The notes below the pieces were generated by a model. It had not been told where the DNA came from, searched no databases, and saw only the letters and a program-made list of their open reading frames with translations. Shown here one piece after another: positions 58,701-64,000 of a DNA stretch of 64,000 nt. Numbering within the stretch: position 1 is the stretch's first letter; each line of letters opens with the position of its first letter. The DNA is from Straminergon stramineum (taxonomy: Eukaryota > Streptophyta > Bryopsida > Hypnales > Calliergonaceae). The position numbers were made by a program, and so were the translations under genes. The stretch covers positions 2,361,001-2,425,000 of the forward strand of contig OY987265.1 in the NCBI GenBank assembly GCA_963920665.1, in the 5' to 3' direction.

Positions 58701-61649
58701 TTAAAACAGATTGCATTCATATGAAAGAATTCACATATATAAGTAAAATGACAATTTGATAGCTAGAGAAGATTCAGAGAATGGGGCCACAAAAATACAA
58801 ATTGTCAAATTAAATGGAAGAGAAGAGTAATTGCCTATGACTACCCTCTAACAAATTGTCCAATATCTTCCTACAATTAGTCCACGTTTAGACAAGGGAG
58901 ATTTGCAAATTTTTCCCATAACAAAAGACAAGTAGTCAAAATCAAAAAGTTTAAAGTGACTAAATCCTAAAGGTCTTGATCCATTGTGAAATAGTCAAAC
59001 TTCCTATTTGAGCTACATTTAGCCTTTCAAATTGTGTTCAAACAATAATATTATATTTTTATTATGTGAAACTTTGAATTCTATATCATTGTGAGAAATT
59101 TCAATTTATTTCATGAAAAATTGTAATTGTTATCATTTTTGTTGCAAAAATTGAACATAAATGAATAAAAATAGCAAAAACAATCCAAATTATTTGAAAT
59201 TCTCTCGAGAAGAACAAGTAGAAATGGAGATTAGTGTGCAAAATTTTCAATTGATTATTTTGTTTTTTACACCTAGAACAGCCACAACAAAGACCTTGAA
59301 GTCATTCAACTACTGGTATTCAACCAAATTTATCCTCTTAATTAAATTTATGTGTAAAATTTTGATATTTTTAGCTAGTGGCAAAATTCATTTTCTATTT
59401 TTATTGTATTTTTTCAATGATTTTGATGGAAAATCAAATTATTATGATTTTTAAAGCTAAAGGTAGAAATAAAATTATATCAATTAGAATATACATTAGA
59501 ATAATCTGTGATTTTTGCCACAAATAAAGGATAGAATTAGAAACATAATTTATTAATTTAAGTTGAAAATATACTTGTTTTTACAGGCCTCGTCAGGGAA
59601 AGGTGATGCTCCCCTAACGAGGGAGAACTTCAGAGACTTTTGCAATTTGAGGATTTGATGCTACAAGAGGGATTTGGAAAGAGTTGAAGGTAATTCATTA
59701 GGTTGATGTTTGATCACCATAAATGCTGATATGATTACAAGCCTACTTTGAATTTCATTAGTAGTCTGCTCAATCCTTTTGCTTGTCCCCATTTGGCGTG
59801 AGTTGGTAAGGGCGTCATTGAATCACGCCTCCTTTAGTACATTACCTCAGAATTCCCAATTTCTTGTTTCATGCACCATGATTTGTTCTTCTTGCAATAT
59901 TCTTTGTTTGATTTGTAGCAAGCTCATTGGTAGCCAATACACCTGCATCACTTCCTAAGGATACTACCACATGATAAGCCTAGTTAGCCCACAAAGTTCT
60001 GTTAGTTAGGTCTCTTTGAAGCTCGTCATTGTATCAGGAGGCTAAAATAGTAACTTAAAAATTACCACAAATCGTTGGGCACTTGAACAAGATATATCTA
60101 AGTCAATCATACATCACCATACTCCAATACTTTTCTCTAAGCACAACGTTTCCATGCTAAGTTAATCTTATACTCTGATTATCGTAAGAAAAGAAAGAAA
60201 GAAGCAAAGTCAATGAAAGCAACAAAGAAATTCATGCTTAGGGTTTGCAAATATTAAGGTTGAACCTTCAACTTCTACGATATTAAACTTAAAGGAAATA
60301 CCAAAATTTGTGATCTCTAGCTTGAGATAAAAATTCAAAATGATGTATATCTTCAATAAATCAAACAGATGCATAAATTCAACTTAGAAACAAAAGGAAG
60401 TAGACCTTTAGAATTACCTGAGTCCTCATTTGGCATCTCTTCCCATACGCCCTCCATTCAACTTGTATGCAAACTAGTATGTTCCTTTGTTAGTACAAGA
60501 CCTTTGTGTGTGGCATGACCTTCCCTAGAAAACAATTACTCCATACAATATAAGATCTTCAACCTCACGAAGATAGATGCAACAATAGAATCTAGTCTTT
60601 TCTAGTTGAGCTTTCACAAGGTGTAAGATAATTAGGTACCGCCCATTACCCTCGAGCCAATATATAAACAATGAAATTCTCTATCACACGACTTTGTATC
60701 CCTCACAAATCATGATGTTTAAAAATTGAAATTACATATACAACAAAAATGTGTGAGCTCAATTATTGGTCAATAATCCAAGGGCTCTTCATCACTTTAT
60801 ATGCATGCTTCCTTACCCCATCTTCTGCCGTCCTATTCACAAAATGTCAGGTTGGTCCATACCCAAGGGTACATTCTCGCCCAAGGAGGCTCCAAACATT
60901 CCTACCGGTGGTGGTGGTGGAGTATAGGTTGTATAGCTACAAAAATCAGTGAAAATTTTAGGGTTTAGTTAGCATAATACCTAAAAGTGGAATAGAACCT
61001 AACTCAAAACTTGGATCCTAAGAAGACTATTTCATAGGAAGACTACTTCAAACCTCTGATTCACATGTTGAGTTAATTCTTATCACCAATTTTTAAAATG
61101 TGGAGTTTTGACACTTTAAACATCAATCTTGAACCTACAATAACAAGGATTCATGGTTCTAAAATCACCGACTTGATCAATATATTTCAAATGCAACCAA
61201 ATTTTATATCCTTGGAAGCTATGAAGAGCAATACACGTATTGGTTCAAAAACAAATTAAATCATATCATTTGACTTTATCATAATTCATATGAGGATAAA
61301 ATTCAATCTGCAAAATTCATGAAGCACGTTGCTTGCATAGGTTTTAAATAAATAAAAAATGAACCAAAAAAAATCCTCATATAGGACCTATTTAAAATTC
61401 CCTCAAAAAGAGACCTCAATATACATGAGCTCGATATCTAAAGACCAATTGACATAACTCTCAAACCCCCCAAATTAGAATTCATGGTATTAAGGTGACC
61501 ACTTTGCTTGATTATAGAGCAAAAAATACACTCCAAATGAAGCCAAACTCACATCCCCCGAGTCAATGAAGACATTGCATGGGTTGCTCAAAATCTAAAC
61601 AAAAACTAATCAAAAGAATATCCTAATATAATCTATTCAAAACCTGTTT
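55783..61649. other. AT-rich tract, no gene recognised
   Basis: About 5.9 kb with stops in all frames. A short GC-richer patch at about 59585-59650 (GCCTCGTCAGGGAAAGGTG) stands out but encodes nothing obvious. The short acidic frame after 55798 (MSACSEQKEVGGIIKDVEGE...) ends after about 50 codons. I see no tRNA, array or complete element. Confidence 0.4.
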
Positions 61650-61653
61650 TTAA

Positions 61654-62498
61654 CCCCTAAATGTCTAGAATTTCATCTCTAGAATTGACGATTTTAGAAA
61701 AATCATTCTAAAGTGTTGTTTGGAAGCATATTTTGGAATTGATATACAAGTAAAAGGTGTAGATTTTAATTTGTAGATTCTATTCACCAATGTTATCACC
61801 AATCTTTTTTTTTTAATTTTTATAAGGGCAATTTCAAAATTCCTTCTAAATTCCATTACAAGAAAAACATTATCATTTTTTGAGTAAAATTTTTTGGAAT
61901 GAATTTGAAATGAGGTTCCCTTGACATAGTGATTTTTTGAAGTTTTTGTGTTCTTCAAATCTATGACCTCATTTTGGCAAATCTAGTTTTGAATTGGAGT
62001 CAATGCGATTTTGACTTGGATCAACTACTTGACATACTTGCACATTTGTAATTTTAGAAAAATATATGTACTCTAGTAACACCAAATCCAACCCTTAGAT
62101 AGGACAACAACTTGATATAGTATCTAGGGCTTTTTCTTTTGGCCTTTTGGTGCTAGATTGCACCAAAAAAAATAATTTGGCTAAAAAATGACAAAAAAAA
62201 TGTCAAAAAACTTGGATGAAATCACCAAACAACTTTGAATTCAAAAAATATCTTAGATGAAATTGCCAAATTGTGGATGAAAACCATATTATACATCCAA
62301 ATGTGAATGAATATTGTAATTTGGAGCACCACTATAATATTTAACATCGCCACTTTGGCACTTTGTAAAAAATGAAAAAAAAAAGCCTTGATGGTATCTC
62401 CACAAATTTAGATGACTTTCATCCAAGCATAAAAGAGGATGAAACTTGAGTTTCAATCTGTTCATCGTCCACAAAATGGACGTCGGAGCGCTTAGGGA
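61654..62498. mobile_element. TTAA-flanked element C (845 bp), inverse copy of element B
   Basis: The left end is TTAA then CCCCTAAATGTC (61650). The right end has drifted to GCGCTTAGGGA followed by TTCA (62499-62502). The left third matches the complement of the right third of element B (TCAC(C)AATG(T/C)TATCACCAATC is shared), and the right end matches the complement of B's left end (ACGTCCATTTTGTGG against ACGTTCATTTTCTAA). Element C has about 270 bp extra near 62120-62400. It lies directly upstream of the Elongin-A-like gene. Confidence 0.7.
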
Positions 62499-62587
62499 TT
62501 CAGGGATTAGGGCCTCTTCAAATTCCGGAAGTGATTCATTCCCCGGTCCATAGGAAGTGATATTACAGAGGTCCCGGTGGAGTCCTG

Positions 62588-62594
62588 TATAAAT
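62588..62594 (+). promoter_or_regulatory. Candidate TATA box of the Elongin-A-like gene
   Basis: TATAAAT lies about 85 bp right of element C and at the left edge of the GC-richer gene region. Transcription would start near 62620, giving a long first UTR exon to 63039. ATG triplets occur in that exon (for example near 62756), so translation control or a different start site is possible. Confidence 0.4.
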
Positions 62595-63039
62595 CAATCA
62601 CAATCATCACGTCTTGTGCATCATCGTTTTCCTTGTTTAGGGCGTTGGCATCGTGCACGTCGCTCCTGGAATAGGGGCAAGGCTCTGATCTCCTGCTTGC
62701 AAGCTCTCTAGTCACCGTCGGCGGCACCTCAAGCAATCCGCCTCCACACCCTGTCTATGAGTACTTTCCGCTTTCGCACTCGTCTTCTTGCTTGTTCCAC
62801 TGAAATTTCCGATTTGGAATTTCCACTTCAACCTTGCAGGCCTGCGATTTGTCAGAGGTGGACCAAAATTTCGCGAGGAGAGGTGATGTTGAGGTGAAAT
62901 TTTTGTCATCTGGAGCTACTTGGAGATAATTGAAGCGGAATTGGCAGGGGTATGAGAAAGGGGAGAGCTGATTTGTGGAGCGTGGGACCTAGATCGGGGT
63001 TTGCTCGGCGACGGGACTACGGGAGGACGCCATTTGCAG

Positions 63040-63691
63040 GTGCGTAGGCATTAAATATCACTTTTCTTGCTGTGATTGTGCTTCTGCTCTTCGCATGTGT
63101 ATGCTCTAGGGCTTCAGTTCGATTTCATTTTCAGGTCAATTTCGTGTGCATCTGTCTGTCAGATACATCGGACACGTGCTTTGTAGATCAGTGAATCTGA
63201 TCGCTTGGGTTGTTTCGCGTTGCGGGGGGTGTTTCGCGTGAGCTTCGTGTACTGGGGTTTGCGCTTCGTCTTCTAGGGTTTGAGGCAAAGAGATTCTAGT
63301 GATGCTTCCGTCTAGCAGGTTAATTTGGTGTAGTTATTTTACCCCCATGTGCCTGAACTGAAAACAGAATGTCCATATAAGACATGATATCTTCTTTCTA
63401 TTGATACATTTTGCTACCTTCTTGGAGCATCTTAATGATTCATATATATTTATGAATGTTGGATATGATTATTGATATATTTTGTTACCTTCCTGGAAGT
63501 TTCCTATGAATTTGTAAGCAGACACTTTGACCATTTGGGCACTTAGGGTTTAATTCTTTACCTTCTGTGTTGTGCCATTTATTTTTTCTGTTTTTCCCAC
63601 TGGAGGATGGTACAATGGGAGGGTTTTGCATCTGGTTATTTGAAGTTGTGATAGTTTGACTAAGGTCTGAGTGCGTATTAATTCTTTCTAG
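63040..63691 (+). other. 5' UTR intron of the Elongin-A-like gene (652 bp)
   Basis: The donor CAG followed by GTGCGT is at 63037-63045. The acceptor TTCTTTCTAG ends at 63691, after a T-rich tract. The intron is T-rich compared with the exon to its left. It sits just before the exon that carries the start codon. UTR introns are common in plant housekeeping genes. Confidence 0.55.
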
Positions 63692-63803
63692 GTTGCATAA
63701 GAGCCACCGTTTACAGATCAGCCACGCCTCAGACCTGCGCCACGGTCACGGTCACCGACACCTGCACCCTTTCCTTTTTACTGGTAAATTAGAGGAAGGA
63801 ATC

Positions 63804-63956
63804 ATGGTGGTGAGTTTGTTGGAGCTCTCTGTGCGGAAGGCGATCGACAATTTGCAATATATTGGTGATGTCGGTGAAACCGACATTCAATTGCTCAAGA
63901 GAATTTTGCCGCATTGCACGGCGGAGCAGCTGAGTCACATCGAAACGTCGACCAAG
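63804..63956 (+). CDS. First coding exon of a plant Elongin-A-like protein (transcription factor SIII subunit A)
   Basis: The exon has exactly 51 codons and ends ACCAAG followed by GTTTGT, a phase-0 donor. The protein starts MVVSLLELSVRKAIDN and continues GDVGETDIQLLKRILPHC, TAEQLSHIETSTK. The sequence D-V-G-E-T-D-x-x-L-L-x-x-I-L-P-H-C-T-x-x-Q-L-x-H-I-E is the hallmark N-terminus of plant Elongin A homologues, which contain a BC-box/F-box-like region that contacts the Elongin B/C pair. Elongin A stimulates RNA polymerase II elongation and can serve as a substrate adaptor in a cullin ubiquitin ligase. The rest of the gene lies beyond the window. I chose this ATG because the conserved region begins a few residues after it; an upstream in-frame start at 63693 would add about 37 residues that do not look conserved. 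Confidence 0.85.
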
Positions 63957-64000
63957 GTTTGTCTGCGCAATCACTAATTCTGTATTATTTATTCGTCTTG

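Noticed and set aside
62712..62909. Minus-strand open frame of 65 codons near the Elongin-A-like gene
   Set aside because: It lies within the probable 5' UTR exon of the plus-strand gene and has no recognisable domain.

Overview
This window looks like a repeat-rich intergenic tract of a nuclear land-plant genome, AT-rich except for short gene-like islands at both ends. Two host genes are recognisable, both only in part. On the minus strand at 901-733 is a first exon with a signal peptide that resembles a xyloglucan endotransglucosylase/hydrolase (XTH). On the plus strand at 63804-63956 is the first coding exon of a plant Elongin-A-like protein, preceded by a 5' UTR intron. Most of the sequence between them is nested and decayed mobile DNA. 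I cannot name the species. The Helentron with an endonuclease domain and the TTAA-flanked CCC...GGG elements would be unusual for a flowering plant, so a fern, lycophyte, bryophyte or gymnosperm is my guess; this is inference.

Layout. 1-3 kb: XTH exon and its upstream region. 3.0-3.4 kb: a 382-bp inverted-repeat element. 5.3-8.4 kb: a 2-kb dispersed repeat (R1) interrupted by an 1125-bp CACTA element with 11/22-bp subterminal repeats and a TTT target duplication. 8.4-12.5 kb: AT-rich, no gene seen. 13.2-17.1 kb: a cluster of inverted-repeat elements around a broken DUF4283/zinc-knuckle gag-like gene. 17.1-26.3 kb: two copies of a giant (about 4 kb) TG...CA element with 5-bp target duplications and an internal TATA box, best read as solo LTRs. 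The first copy sits inside a second copy of the 3-kb inverted-repeat element. 27.6-32.1 kb: a 4.5-kb CACTA element that interrupts a Ty3/gypsy integrase, contains a second R1 copy and contains a small foldback element.

34.1-48.4 kb, minus strand: the most interesting region. A decayed Helentron can be read in order: RPA-like gene with an intron, OTU protease, DUF6570-like zinc region, Rep (HUH), Pif1 helicase, endonuclease/exonuclease/phosphatase (EEP) domain. Directly downstream on the same strand is a second coding unit with another OTU domain followed by a ParB-like domain and a long unrecognised C-terminal part. Two TTAA-flanked elements split these coding regions (37.3 kb and 40.7 kb). 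In both cases joining the flanks at a single TTAA restores continuous coding, which fixes the element ends and gives a piggyBac-like target signature.

48.4-61.6 kb is AT-rich with few interpretable signals (one 109-codon open stretch at 55.5 kb). At 61.7-62.5 kb another TTAA element lies about 85 bp upstream of the probable TATA box of the Elongin-A-like gene.

Everything here was read by eye from the sequence. Domain names rest on remembered family motifs, and no searches were run.
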